A DNA stretch of 64,000 nucleotides from RGIG4097 sp045613765 (GTDB lineage: Bacteria; Bacillota; Clostridia; Christensenellales; CAG-917), in contig JAZLBO010000020.1 of NCBI GenBank assembly GCA_045613765.1, positions 62,001 through 126,000 of the forward strand, in the 5' to 3' direction. How positions within the stretch are numbered: position 1 is the stretch's first letter; every line of letters begins with the position of its first letter. Positions 17,201 through 27,035 of this stretch are shown here, piece after piece. The notes beneath the pieces are model-generated. The model saw nothing but the letters and a program-made list of their open reading frames with translations, did no database searches and was not told the DNA's origin. A program made the translations under genes and the position numbers.

Positions 17201-17333
17201 TCATATCAATATTCCATTACAATGATCCACCTCATGCTGAATGATCTGCGCCGTTCAGCCGGTGAAGTTTTTTGTGCGTGTTTGCATTTCCAAGGTCTAA
17301 TACTGCACCTTGATAGCCTTATAACGCTTGCAT
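17201..17333 (-). pseudogene. Peptide deformylase fossil
   Basis: The minus strand reads CKRYKAIKVQY, a TAG stop, TLEMQTRTKNFTG, a TGA stop where the family has Trp or Phe, then TAQIIQHEVDHCNGILI and a normal TGA. QHExDHxxG is the metal-binding active site of peptide deformylase, and the flanking residues match the family's C-terminal third. The N-terminal two thirds are missing or scrambled. This is a dead remnant wedged between the two defence modules. Confidence 0.75.
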
Positions 17334-17485
17334 CATGCTATTTTTGTGCGTATCTCCCATTGAAATTACACATTTTCTACTTCGATATTCTGAAATCTCC
17401 ATCTGCCACTTTGCACAATTAAATCAACCCATTTGAGCAATTTTTGCACATTTTTAATTGTAATTTTGTGCAAATTTTATACAAA

Positions 17486-18271
17486 CTAATAATATTTCTT
17501 TAATTCTTCATATGTTATATCAACGCCAATTGCCTTTAGCAATTCTCTTCTCTGTTCATATAAAGGCCTAAGGATCTCTTCATAATCGGCGCCATAATGC
17601 AATCTATTGTGGCAGTTACTGCATAGCGAAACAATGTTCTGTTCTCTATCCAAATCAATGTCCGGAAAATCTGCCGCCGCCGATAATGGAACTAGATGAT
17701 GCGGTTCCGTATAATACTTATCACTATTTTTTCTCACAAACACATAGTGCTTTTCATCATATTCGCACAAATGCTGGGCCTTAATTAACGCATTTTTTGC
17801 AACTAAAGGATTTCTGTCGTATTTTTTTGTTACACTTGGCTTTGCTTGTTTAGGTTTTTTCGGAACGTTATCATATTCAAAATTAACAGCGGAATTGTAC
17901 ACAACCTCACGATTCACGCTTTGCAAATACTCTTCGCTTTCAATGTCTATAACGGCATTTAGTTCCTTTTCCTCGGATGCAAGAATTCCAATTGCAACTT
18001 TTTTTATTTTACTCTCTATTCTCGGGCTATCTATAATTATCTTTAATGCAGCAACTTGTTGACCAGTTTCGAATATATGTCGGGCCCTAGGTATGCGAAA
18101 TCCTTGTCTCTTTGATTTGCTGCCCGGATTTTCTTGATATAGCTTATTTGCCAAAGCCTCTTGTGCTATCGATGCATCTTTAAAATCATAGTAAAATCTG
18201 ACAAAAACGCTTTTTCCGACTGCACTCAACGTCTTTTCTATATCAGCATACTTCGTGTCACCCTTAGACAT
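17486..18271 (-). CDS. HNH endonuclease, probable restriction partner of the adjacent methyltransferase
   Basis: A 261-residue protein with an HNH nuclease in the C-terminal third: EPHHLVPLSAAADFP, then DREQNIVSLCSNCHNRLHYG (residues about 190-235). The first His-His, the Asn and the final His make the catalytic metal site, and CSNC gives zinc support. The N-terminal 150 residues are charged and unrecognised, perhaps target recognition. The ATG at 18271 follows AGGAG. It lies 28 bp after the cytosine methyltransferase in the same direction, the usual arrangement of a type II restriction pair. Confidence 0.8.
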   Translation of the reverse strand: MSKGDTKYADIEKTLSAVGKSVFVRFYYDFKDASIAQEALANKLYQENPGSKSKRQGFRIPRARHIFETGQQVAALKIIIDSPRIESKIKKVAIGILASEEKELNAVIDIESEEYLQSVNREVVYNSAVNFEYDNVPKKPKQAKPSVTKKYDRNPLVAKNALIKAQHLCEYDEKHYVFVRKNSDKYYTEPHHLVPLSAAADFPDIDLDREQNIVSLCSNCHNRLHYGADYEEILRPLYEQRRELLKAIGVDITYEELKKYY

Positions 18272-18299
18272 AATGCTCACTCCTATAATTTAAATATTC

Positions 18300-19574
18300 T
18301 TAGTCCAAAAGAATGTCTTCTATCTCATATAATTGATAGAAAAACCCTTCAAGCATTTTAACAGGAATACTATTTCCAGCCATCCTTATGATCTTGTCGC
18401 GCGGGAACAAACAACTGCGCCCGCGCTGTATAGGATTGTTATTTTGAAGACTTTCATAATCCTTATCTTCAAAACCCATAAACAAAAGACATTCTCTGGG
18501 AGTTAAATATCTAAATTTACCACGGCCCTCTTCTCCACTATCAAAGTATATATTTCCGGAGTTTGGATTTCTGTCTTGTTTTGTTGTTATTGTCCGTATA
18601 AAATCTTCATCAAACAATTTTCCGTTTTTCCCGATAATTTGCGGATTTTCGCTCCATATTTTCCTTCTTGATGGTGTATCATTAGGAGTACACTCTAATG
18701 CTTCCTGCCACAAACTTGACTTTCTATTTTTTGTTATACGCAGGAGGTCTTTAATTGTTTTAGGATCGTAATATTTGGACTTTTGGTAATCGTCAATTAT
18801 TTTATCTTCAGTTAGAACTTCAAAATAATCTTTGATTGCCTTTTCCTTTTCGGCATCAGCCCCAACATAAACACTCAACATTAAAAGTCTCGGACGATTT
18901 TGAGGTATGCCATAGTGTCTAGCATTAACTCTTACATAGTGGCTAACATATCCCAGCTCATTTAATTTTGCAATCCATACTTTAAAATTCGGGAAATGCC
19001 TTTCAGAAAGCAATGTCGGGACATTCTCCATCAACAAATACCGAGGCATTTGTTTTTTGCATTGTTTCATCTCCAGTAATATCCTTCCAACCTGCCATAA
19101 CAAACTTGAACGGCTTCCAGAATCTTTATCTATTCCCTTGTTATATCCGTGAAATGCCCCAACATTTGATAAGTCTTGACATGGAAACGAATAGGTAAGC
19201 ATATCAATTTGATTTGGCATTTGTTTACCAGAAACGGCACTAATATCAACCAAGTTATTTGTTCTTTTGATGGCAGAATACATTCTTCTTAAAATTTCCA
19301 CATTATATGTGCAAAGTGTTTTATATGACATTGGATTCTTGCCATCATGACTTAACGTATATTGTTTTAGGCAATCTATCAACTCGTTTTTTGATAAAAC
19401 TTCTGCCTCTTGCAAATTCTCACCGCTTTTGTGCATTGCATCATAGGCAATAAATGCGTGCATATCCCACTCGCACGTTGCCAAAACTCTAGTTTTGATT
19501 CCTATATTTTCTAATGCCCTCGCTTGACTTCCTATGCCACTAAAAAATTCTACTATATTATATCGTTTTTTCAT
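18300..19574 (-). CDS. DNA (cytosine-5) methyltransferase
   Basis: A 424-residue C5-methyltransferase. Motif I is VEFFSGIGSQARALE (residues 8-22, AdoMet site), motif IV SFPCQDLSN (131-133 is the catalytic PCQ), motif VI LLMENVPTLL, motif VIII GIPQNRPRLLML and motif X MAGNSIPVKML near the C terminus. An insertion of about 60 residues sits between motifs I and IV. It marks host DNA so that the neighbouring nucleases spare it. The recognition sequence cannot be read. It comes 52 bp after the AIPR gene in the same transcription unit. Confidence 0.93.
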   Translation of the reverse strand: MKKRYNIVEFFSGIGSQARALENIGIKTRVLATCEWDMHAFIAYDAMHKSGENLQEAEVLSKNELIDCLKQYTLSHDGKNPMSYKTLCTYNVEILRRMYSAIKRTNNLVDISAVSGKQMPNQIDMLTYSFPCQDLSNVGAFHGYNKGIDKDSGSRSSLLWQVGRILLEMKQCKKQMPRYLLMENVPTLLSERHFPNFKVWIAKLNELGYVSHYVRVNARHYGIPQNRPRLLMLSVYVGADAEKEKAIKDYFEVLTEDKIIDDYQKSKYYDPKTIKDLLRITKNRKSSLWQEALECTPNDTPSRRKIWSENPQIIGKNGKLFDEDFIRTITTKQDRNPNSGNIYFDSGEEGRGKFRYLTPRECLLFMGFEDKDYESLQNNNPIQRGRSCLFPRDKIIRMAGNSIPVKMLEGFFYQLYEIEDILLD

Positions 19575-19626
19575 TTCTTATTACCTAGTGTAAACATTTT
19601 GTCCCAATTCATATTAACTTCTATTA

Positions 19627-21726
19627 TCACACTAAGACTCCTGCATTTTTAAGTTTTTCTCTTATTCTCCAAATAAATTTCGCCTGTTTTGGGCTTGCTA
19701 TTTTAGGACGCGGCGTATCTATTGATGCTGCAATATTTAGCAAGTCTATTTCTGTCGGCGACAAAAGCCTTCGTTTAATGCCCTCGGCTATCAATTTTCT
19801 CCAATAAGGGCCGCCCAAAACATAAATTTCACGCTCTATATCTATTTCTTTATTGAGCCTACTATCCTTGGATTCAGCACGCGTTCTTTCGTCGATAATT
19901 TCCTTGTTTATTAGCGTACTTAAAAATTCTTTTGAAAATTGATAGGGTTCGCTTTTGTATTTTTTCCAAGTTTCCTCTTTCTTGCAATATTCCGTTACAA
20001 TTACGCCGGAGGACTGCTGGATAAACTCGTTTGTTCTCTTAGCAAGTTTCTCAATCTCATAATTTAGTGCTGGATATAATTCTTGTTTTTTCCAAATCAA
20101 ATCAAAATCCAAACAAAATCCTTTCGGAATAGATGCAATAAGTTTGCTTATGGTATAAGGAACAATATTCCCCTTATAACCACCTACATTGTACCATGTT
20201 GCCTTATTAACTATACGATCAGTTGATTTAAACAATATCGCATAGCAAATACATGCTTTATAAAATGTATCATTAAAAACTCCCGGATCTTTTTGATATT
20301 GCTCATCAATGTGTTCAGCAAAAAATGGCATGCACTTTTCTGCACCCTTGCTAACCCAATCTGGGCGCAGCAATTCCGCACATGTATAATATTTTGAAAG
20401 CTCAGATTTGTTTATAACCTGTTTTTTTGGATACTTCTTTACGAAATTTTCCTTCTCACTTTTCTTTGTAAACTTAAATTGCTCTTGTTCGTATTTGCCT
20501 CTTGACCTCTCGTAATACCATAGTGTATTAGTAAGTGATTCGCCATGAGCCGGAGCCTGTATGCGTTTAGACAGTGCCTCGAATGTCCGATGAAATGGAT
20601 GATTTGAAAATAAATCCGAATCTTTGACCTTATTTTGGCTATTTGCATATTTTGATATATTCTGAATCATAGAATCATAATCGTCATCTTTAACCACAGT
20701 CAGCTTCATCGGCACAAAAATATTGTCTAGCGACATTTTATCTTTTAAAACGGCAGATGTTAAAGAGGCAGTTGTTTGACCGCCATTAATAATCTGCAAA
20801 TCCTCCATAGATAGAATCATATGTCCGTCGGGAGAAATGGTTACCTTAGAAGCAGTACACGCGATTCCATTATTGTATGTAAAAAACTTGGTTGGTTCTT
20901 TTCTTATCGTATCACGAATCCCTTTATTTATTTTTCCTCTAGTGCTCAAAAATGCACGAACATTGCCCTCTAGCAGTCGAGAACCGTGTTCATAATAGAT
21001 TGAGTGCAAAAACGCCCCAGGCACAATTGCCAAATAAGCATCATAATCAAGGTTCTCGCTCATATTCGCTTTGATACAAGGTATACCTTCAATCCCATAC
21101 TTCAATGTTTCTATCACAATCGGCTCTCTGTCCCGGCCAGATTCATATAACTCAAACAATCTACTCAACGACCACACATTAAGCTCAACTTTCTTGCCAA
21201 GAAAATCTTCCGAGGGAAGCGATTTCACCCTTTCGCTAAGCTTCTTATTGGTTATAACTATTAACTTTACCTTGTCAATGGATGCATCATTTCCAAGATC
21301 TACATAATCAATTCTCATTCTTTGGCCGATATTCTTTCCGACTTTTAACAAATCATCAGTAAGGTCAAAAAATAAATTTAATTTATCATCATATGCTTCT
21401 TGTAAAAAGTTAAGCATTCTCTGCTTATGCACATCTATTTGGGCTTTGTTTAAAACGACATCTAAATTATCTATATAGTCATTGGTTAGCAACACTAAAG
21501 ATTTATCCGACTCATCGAATGCATAACCATCAAACGACATTATTCTTTGATTCCTGCATTTTTTTTGCATTGGTGAAATTTGCGGATCAACAATCTCGCC
21601 CATTGCACTCAGTCTTCGAAGAATATCGTTGAAAAAATAATCATCAGGCGTCGTACCATCAATTTGCGCATTTATCCTTATGTCATCTAAAAACTCTTTT
21701 TCAAATTCTTCATAGGTTCGTTGCAT
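19627..21726 (-). CDS. AIPR family protein (abortive infection phage resistance)
   Basis: A 699-residue protein of the AIPR family. The diagnostic core is FFTYNNGIACTASKVTIS followed by LQIINGGQTTASLTSAVL near residues 280-325, with flanking LEGNVRAFLSTRGKIN. Family members come from phage-resistance loci and associate with restriction-like genes; the biochemistry is not settled. It is separated by 3 bp from the nuclease gene upstream. A 699-residue length with an intact frame suggests a functional protein. Confidence 0.85.
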   Translation of the reverse strand: MQRTYEEFEKEFLDDIRINAQIDGTTPDDYFFNDILRRLSAMGEIVDPQISPMQKKCRNQRIMSFDGYAFDESDKSLVLLTNDYIDNLDVVLNKAQIDVHKQRMLNFLQEAYDDKLNLFFDLTDDLLKVGKNIGQRMRIDYVDLGNDASIDKVKLIVITNKKLSERVKSLPSEDFLGKKVELNVWSLSRLFELYESGRDREPIVIETLKYGIEGIPCIKANMSENLDYDAYLAIVPGAFLHSIYYEHGSRLLEGNVRAFLSTRGKINKGIRDTIRKEPTKFFTYNNGIACTASKVTISPDGHMILSMEDLQIINGGQTTASLTSAVLKDKMSLDNIFVPMKLTVVKDDDYDSMIQNISKYANSQNKVKDSDLFSNHPFHRTFEALSKRIQAPAHGESLTNTLWYYERSRGKYEQEQFKFTKKSEKENFVKKYPKKQVINKSELSKYYTCAELLRPDWVSKGAEKCMPFFAEHIDEQYQKDPGVFNDTFYKACICYAILFKSTDRIVNKATWYNVGGYKGNIVPYTISKLIASIPKGFCLDFDLIWKKQELYPALNYEIEKLAKRTNEFIQQSSGVIVTEYCKKEETWKKYKSEPYQFSKEFLSTLINKEIIDERTRAESKDSRLNKEIDIEREIYVLGGPYWRKLIAEGIKRRLLSPTEIDLLNIAASIDTPRPKIASPKQAKFIWRIREKLKNAGVLV

Positions 21727-21729
21727 ATG

Positions 21730-22644
21730 TCATTCCTCTTTGTTCTTTTCGATTATAGACAGCAAAACTTCATACTGAACTTTAGCTATCCCTTTTGGTA
21801 AATCATCTGCTTTAATTCTTGGAAATTCATTGTTCACGATATATGTGCTGTACTTGATAAAGTTATACACGTAATTGTCGTATACTTCATTATATGAATA
21901 GCCAACTTGTTTTAATTTGTTAAAGAATATATCCCTATCCGTATCGTATGTTAATTGTTTTGATATTTCGGCAACCAGTTTATTCAATGTTATTCCGGAA
22001 AAGCTAGAACTCATTTTTTCAAAACTATAAACCACCAATCGGCCATCCAATTCACTATCCAATTGCTCTAATGAGGAAATTAATACTGAACTTTTGAAAG
22101 TATTTATGGATTTAATTTCATACCAATCATTCTTATAAGAAAAATCTTTATGAGTAGGCTCTGGTCCACTCCAGCCATTTAAACCATCCGTAACACCGTA
22201 CATAGGAATAGCTTTATCTTTCAAAAATAATAATTCACCTATTAAACCAAGAACTTCATTCTCTGTTAATATTTTATTGTTCCCAGTAAACATTTTTTTC
22301 CATTGATTATATCTATTAACAACTTCCTTATATCCATCATCGCCTTTATAATTTTCAGTTTCAGTTATCATATCTTCGCAAAAATGATAGAAAAGCGAGA
22401 AATTATCCTCTGCAGCAAAAGCGAAAAGAATAGAATTATAACTGCTTGTTTTTACTTGTTTTATCTCAATCAAATTAGTTCCAATAACTTTAATTGGAGT
22501 AAAGTTTCCGTTATATCTAAGGGTTGGAAATCCCTTTTCGTTTTTCCCTAAGTACAATTCTAAAGGATGCCCAACACTTACCCTAACGTATTGAGAGAAA
22601 CTTTTTACCGCTTCAAGCTTTTCTTTAATTTCATCAAATCTCAT
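21730..22644 (-). CDS. PD-(D/E)XK motif nuclease (DUF4420 family)
   Basis: A 304-residue protein. The nuclease core is GLIGELLFLKD (catalytic Glu), HKDFSYKNDWYEIKSINTFK (D and ExK) and the helix that follows, near residues 135-190. This is the arrangement of the DUF4420/PF14390 restriction-like family, which travels with Z1 and MORC-type ATPase genes. It starts 3 bp after the Z1 stop. It is the probable DNA-cutting subunit of the module. Confidence 0.85.
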   Translation of the reverse strand: MRFDEIKEKLEAVKSFSQYVRVSVGHPLELYLGKNEKGFPTLRYNGNFTPIKVIGTNLIEIKQVKTSSYNSILFAFAAEDNFSLFYHFCEDMITETENYKGDDGYKEVVNRYNQWKKMFTGNNKILTENEVLGLIGELLFLKDKAIPMYGVTDGLNGWSGPEPTHKDFSYKNDWYEIKSINTFKSSVLISSLEQLDSELDGRLVVYSFEKMSSSFSGITLNKLVAEISKQLTYDTDRDIFFNKLKQVGYSYNEVYDNYVYNFIKYSTYIVNNEFPRIKADDLPKGIAKVQYEVLLSIIEKNKEE

Positions 22645-22647
22645 AGA

Positions 22648-25425
22648 TTATTCCTCCACAGATTCGTTTTCATGGTCTTTATCAAAATAGTTAACTGTTT
22701 TATTAACTGTGTACATTGTAGATTTAAAGGATGTTCCATCCTTTTGAGGAAATCCTAATGCATAGCCAACAAGGTATTTATATTTTCTTGTTTGTAATTC
22801 CTTGTATAATTTTATTGCATCCCTAGCCTCTTCATTTACAGTTTTATCAGACGAATATACTTCCTCATCAAATTCTATTGACGGATGAACAAAATAAATA
22901 ATAAGTAAAGGATTTCTGCCTTTTATTAAATAGTCTTGTGCTTTTGTGTGCGTCAATGGTATTTGATTTTTGTCAAGACCGTAACTCGTATCCGCTGAAC
23001 CACCTAGCCTTAATCTATTTTTACTCATTCTTATGCAATTTTCTCTTACATCAAAGCTTCTCCCAACCAAAGGAATATCCATTCCAAGCCTTTCATACCT
23101 AAATCTATTTGGATTATCTTCGCCATTAATTTTTTGCTGACCACCCATAATGAGTACATCAAATTCACCTAAGTTTGACGAATCCTTTTTTAAGAACGTC
23201 ATGATTTGTTTTTTATCAAAATATGTATCCCCTTCATCTGCAATATTTAGAGAACTTATTAAAGTCAGTACATTAGCATAAGGAATATCTCTAAAATATG
23301 AATGTTGAACTACGGCATCATCACGTCTTTCCGGAGAAATTTTGTCTAAAAACTTAATTGTATTATCTATGTTTTCCTCAACCAAATCCAAGTCTCTATT
23401 AATATACGGCGTTTCAAACAAACTACCATAAAAAGATTTCCTTACTACCTTGCGCATAGTATTTCTCATCTTGTTTGCAGCAGTAATTCCTAATTCTATC
23501 GAATCGTTCATAACACGAATACCGAAATCTTCCGGTTTTCTGTTCTCTAACCCCATAGTCTTGATATCGCTCTTTAAAGCTTCTGTTGATTGATAAATAT
23601 ATTTGTAATAACTATAGGAAGAGCTCGTAAGCCAAATTCTACAAAGGTCACCATATCCTTCTCTATAACCAAACCACCTTCCCATTTGCATCAATACGTC
23701 AAATGTAGATGTATTTCTGTAGAAATAACTAGTCATAAGTCCTTCCAAAGTTAAACCTCTTGAAAGAGCTAATCCACCAACAGCAATTACTCTAAGCCCA
23801 TCTTTTGCATCGTCATAATTTAATTTTGAAGAATTTTTGCCTGAGTTAACAACTACAATTTTAATTTTAGATATAGAATCATATAATTGATTAAAAGTTT
23901 CCTCCCAAGTCAACCCTTCAACGCCATCTATCAATGTGGAGAATTGACTCTCAAAAGTGGTTTTTAGCGCGCTTATAATAGGATTAGTTAAAGCATAATC
24001 CATTGATAATTTATGGGTTTGTTTAACCGTTCTTTTTATTTCATCGAAGTAATCTTGAACTATATTCATTATTACTGATTGAACCTTAGTAAAACGAGAC
24101 ATGTTAATAAGCATAGAGCGATGTGTGTTTTTATCCACATCTCTAATATCTCTAATAGCGTTTGCTAATAAGAATGTTCTGACGGCTTCATATAACGAAT
24201 CAAATAATTTATCTCCTTCCCATTCTTTTTTGTGCTTCATCGGGAACCGCTGTTCGTTAGAATCTTTGATAATTTGAATGTTATTATTTGTTTCTACGAA
24301 ATACCTCTTAGCTCCGCAATAATTACTTGGAGATTTTAAAGCATAGATAAAGTCTCTTGGGAACAGGTCGTCCTTAAGCATTTCATCTTCTTTGTCGTAA
24401 CTAATGAATACATTTGCAAACGGAGTTGCCGTAAAACCGACATAACTGCTTCTATCAAATAATGACAACAAACTTCTTATATATTTATTAATTTTTGTGG
24501 GGTCATCATCCGGCTTGTTTGTGTTAATAGATGCATTATCCGCCTCATCGTCAATAATCAATGCTGGATAATTTATCTTTGTTTGGACAGCATTTGTGTT
24601 TATATTTCTTAATGAAGAATAAACTTTTTTCAATACTGAAACATTTTTCTTCAACACAAATATCATTGGTTCGGACGAATAGTCGCTAAGCTTATAGGTA
24701 GTATTTTGGTTGTCTGTCCCAACGAAATCCTTTCCTCTGCTTGTAAAAGCCTTTGGCGTGGGATCGCCACGTCCAACGCCTACTGGCTCGCCATTAAAGC
24801 TATCCCATCCTATAAATCCCTCTTCTACGCGTTGCTGAGTTTGTTTTCTTAAACTCTCAATAGTTCCCGTTAAGATGAATATGACTTTATAACCAGCATC
24901 TGCAGCTTTAGATAGTAGCCCCAAATAGTTTGATGTTTTTCCGGATTGAACATCACCCACGACCAAACCCCTTACAGAAAAAGGATTATCTTTATTAGGA
25001 TTTCCCAAATAAGACATCAGCCTAAAAAGCGTTTCATTTTCTAATTTGTCGACCACTTCTTTTGGAAAATGCTTTACTGTTTGTAAATAATTTTTGTATC
25101 TGTCCCAAAAATATGTTTGAGCAGCTGCCGAATTTAAATAATTGCGATACCATTCATAATCATGCTCGTAATCCCCTAATATAACGTCTCCTTCTTCTTG
25201 GTAAACTGAGTGAATAGTCTTAATTTTGTTAACAACATAAAGCTTTTCTTCTTCATTTAATCCAACTTCTGGCAAAATGCCAACAAATCTATCTCTTGTT
25301 TCGATAATAGATTGTCTAATTGCTTCTTCAGTTGTTATAAAATTAGGATTTTTAACTTCTTGGATGTTCTTAAAAGAATCAAAATCAGTTATGTATATAT
25401 TGTAAATACGACTTCTATCTTTCAT
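22648..25425 (-). CDS. Z1 domain protein with superfamily 2 helicase-like ATPase core
   Basis: A 925-residue protein. Walker A is VVGDVQSGKTSN (residues 156-166), motif II ALIIDDEADNASIN (DEAD at 293-296), motif III VGFTATPFANV, and motif VI QMGRWFGYREGYGD. The Z1 domain spans the middle and second half (ALSRGLTLEGLMTSYFYR is a typical Z1 segment). Family members sit beside MORC-type ATPases and REases in bacterial conflict islands. It overlaps the upstream ATPase gene by 11 bp. Likely role: DNA translocation or remodelling before cleavage, by inference. Confidence 0.88.
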   Translation of the reverse strand: MKDRSRIYNIYITDFDSFKNIQEVKNPNFITTEEAIRQSIIETRDRFVGILPEVGLNEEEKLYVVNKIKTIHSVYQEEGDVILGDYEHDYEWYRNYLNSAAAQTYFWDRYKNYLQTVKHFPKEVVDKLENETLFRLMSYLGNPNKDNPFSVRGLVVGDVQSGKTSNYLGLLSKAADAGYKVIFILTGTIESLRKQTQQRVEEGFIGWDSFNGEPVGVGRGDPTPKAFTSRGKDFVGTDNQNTTYKLSDYSSEPMIFVLKKNVSVLKKVYSSLRNINTNAVQTKINYPALIIDDEADNASINTNKPDDDPTKINKYIRSLLSLFDRSSYVGFTATPFANVFISYDKEDEMLKDDLFPRDFIYALKSPSNYCGAKRYFVETNNNIQIIKDSNEQRFPMKHKKEWEGDKLFDSLYEAVRTFLLANAIRDIRDVDKNTHRSMLINMSRFTKVQSVIMNIVQDYFDEIKRTVKQTHKLSMDYALTNPIISALKTTFESQFSTLIDGVEGLTWEETFNQLYDSISKIKIVVVNSGKNSSKLNYDDAKDGLRVIAVGGLALSRGLTLEGLMTSYFYRNTSTFDVLMQMGRWFGYREGYGDLCRIWLTSSSYSYYKYIYQSTEALKSDIKTMGLENRKPEDFGIRVMNDSIELGITAANKMRNTMRKVVRKSFYGSLFETPYINRDLDLVEENIDNTIKFLDKISPERRDDAVVQHSYFRDIPYANVLTLISSLNIADEGDTYFDKKQIMTFLKKDSSNLGEFDVLIMGGQQKINGEDNPNRFRYERLGMDIPLVGRSFDVRENCIRMSKNRLRLGGSADTSYGLDKNQIPLTHTKAQDYLIKGRNPLLIIYFVHPSIEFDEEVYSSDKTVNEEARDAIKLYKELQTRKYKYLVGYALGFPQKDGTSFKSTMYTVNKTVNYFDKDHENESVEE

Positions 25426-26893
25426 CTTTAATTCGCTCCTCTACCAATTCAAATATCTCTTCATTATTAAATGGCTCATATGTCTTTAATACATCAAAAA
25501 TTTTTTCATGGGGCAGTTGTAACAGTTTCTTCAAATAGTTGAATTGATTTACGCCTTCAACAACTATTGAGTCCATGCCATCCTGGCTTATTTTTTGTGC
25601 TAACGCTTTATTGCAAATAGAATTATAAATATCATCATACGGGACCATAGAAGAAAGTATTTCTAAAAAATGCATTATTTTGGTTTTATCTCCATCGTCA
25701 AATTCGTCAATGAAATTCTTTACAAACTGAGACTCGCAGTTAACAAAATAAATTTCCTTTCCTTCTCTATTTAGTCCCTTGTTCCATATTTTGGAATCAT
25801 CCTTATCTAAAGTAAGACGCGCCCTTTTTGCAGTCTTTTCTTTTGAACGCCCACGAACATTGCTTACTGCCTTTTTGAGACTATTTAGGATTACCCTTGG
25901 AATAGTAGCATTTTGTTTTTTGATGTCTATATCCCAAATTTCATCTAGTGTGTTTGGGATATCAACCTTAATCCTTCCGTATTTATACAATTCAGGATTT
26001 AAATTGGACGATGCTAATTTAAACCACGTTCCATAAATAATTAATCGGTCATTTCTGTAAACATAAAAACCTTGACCTTTCCTCAAATACTCAATCCCGC
26101 CAAGCTTATCGATATCATCATTGGATAAATCATTTTGATGTGGTAAGATAAACTGTTGAACAATAATTTCTGTCCCTTCACAGCTTATGTGACTTGGTTT
26201 TTGCGAATCAGTTTTAGGATGTTCTTCCAAAAAAGGATCAAGACCTTGAATCTTATCTTCGTTGATATATATTCTTACAGTATTAAATGGCTTGTTTAAG
26301 AATCTATGAAATACTAAGGATAAATGGTGTTCTGTTTCATCAATTTCTTCAGACAAAATCTCGAGAACATGCCCGTTTGATTTCTTAAATGCTATGTCAA
26401 ATTCTTGCCAAACTACAACAGTTCCCTGTTCGATTGCGTCAAGCCACTCTATCTTCGGTATCTCATAAATTTCATCTTGATCGAGCTCAAGACAACTCCA
26501 CTTTTTAGTTTCCAAAACTAGGTCTAAATCCCAACGAAATGCAGCAATACTTCCATTTTTCTTTGATGCAACAGTTAACCGTCTACACTGCGATAGTGAC
26601 GCTGATTTTAATCCTAACCCAAATCTTCCGAGATCGTTTTTGCCATAAATTTCTCTTTGGGAGCCATATTTCATTGCATTAAACAATTCTTCTCGCCCCA
26701 TTCCTTTACCATTATCACAAAAAGCAACATACAAATCGTCATTAATTGGTGAATATATCTTAATTTCCGTCGCCCCTGCTGAGATTGAATTGTCTAAAAT
26801 ATCTGCTACTGCAGTTTTAAAACTATATCCTATTGATCGCATTGATTTCATTAAAACATCTGGTGATGGATTGTTGGCTATTTCGTAGGACAT
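25415..26893 (-). CDS. MORC-like GHKL ATPase of a restriction-like system
   Basis: A 492-residue ATPase. The Bergerat fold is plain: N box AVADILDNSISAGA (residues 29-41), G1 FCDNGKGMGREEL (58-70) and G2 GRFGLGLKSASLSQ (89-102). A second S5-like half follows and the C-terminal region is helical. The start is taken at 26893, giving MSYEIANNPSP, with GGGAG 11 bases upstream; the frame continues 21 codons further upstream to another ATG without a ribosome site. It is the first gene of the defence cluster. Related ATPases of bacterial islands are seen as the ancestors of eukaryotic MORC proteins. Confidence 0.88.
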   Translation of the reverse strand: MSYEIANNPSPDVLMKSMRSIGYSFKTAVADILDNSISAGATEIKIYSPINDDLYVAFCDNGKGMGREELFNAMKYGSQREIYGKNDLGRFGLGLKSASLSQCRRLTVASKKNGSIAAFRWDLDLVLETKKWSCLELDQDEIYEIPKIEWLDAIEQGTVVVWQEFDIAFKKSNGHVLEILSEEIDETEHHLSLVFHRFLNKPFNTVRIYINEDKIQGLDPFLEEHPKTDSQKPSHISCEGTEIIVQQFILPHQNDLSNDDIDKLGGIEYLRKGQGFYVYRNDRLIIYGTWFKLASSNLNPELYKYGRIKVDIPNTLDEIWDIDIKKQNATIPRVILNSLKKAVSNVRGRSKEKTAKRARLTLDKDDSKIWNKGLNREGKEIYFVNCESQFVKNFIDEFDDGDKTKIMHFLEILSSMVPYDDIYNSICNKALAQKISQDGMDSIVVEGVNQFNYLKKLLQLPHEKIFDVLKTYEPFNNEEIFELVEERIKDER

Positions 26894-26989
26894 ATATTTT
26901 CTTTCTCCCTGATTTTTTTGTCTGTAGTAAGTTGCATGCATTAAAAATATATCCATAAATTATTTTAACACACATGTCTGCATTTTTCA

Positions 26990-27012
26990 AGACTAAAAGT
27001 CTTAAAAATGTG
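26990..27012. terminator. Short hairpin terminator upstream of the defence cluster
   Basis: TTTTTCAAGACT, AAA loop, AGTCTTAAAAATG. The strongest U-run lies on the minus strand, so it may shield the defence cluster from neighbouring transcription. Confidence 0.45.
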
Positions 27013-27035
27013 TTGGTTGTGCTTTGGCGGTGAGA

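Noticed and set aside
14527..26893. Assignment of the defence cluster to BREX, DISARM or Zorya
   Set aside because: None of their marker genes (PglZ, DrmABC, ZorAB) is present; the gene set differs.
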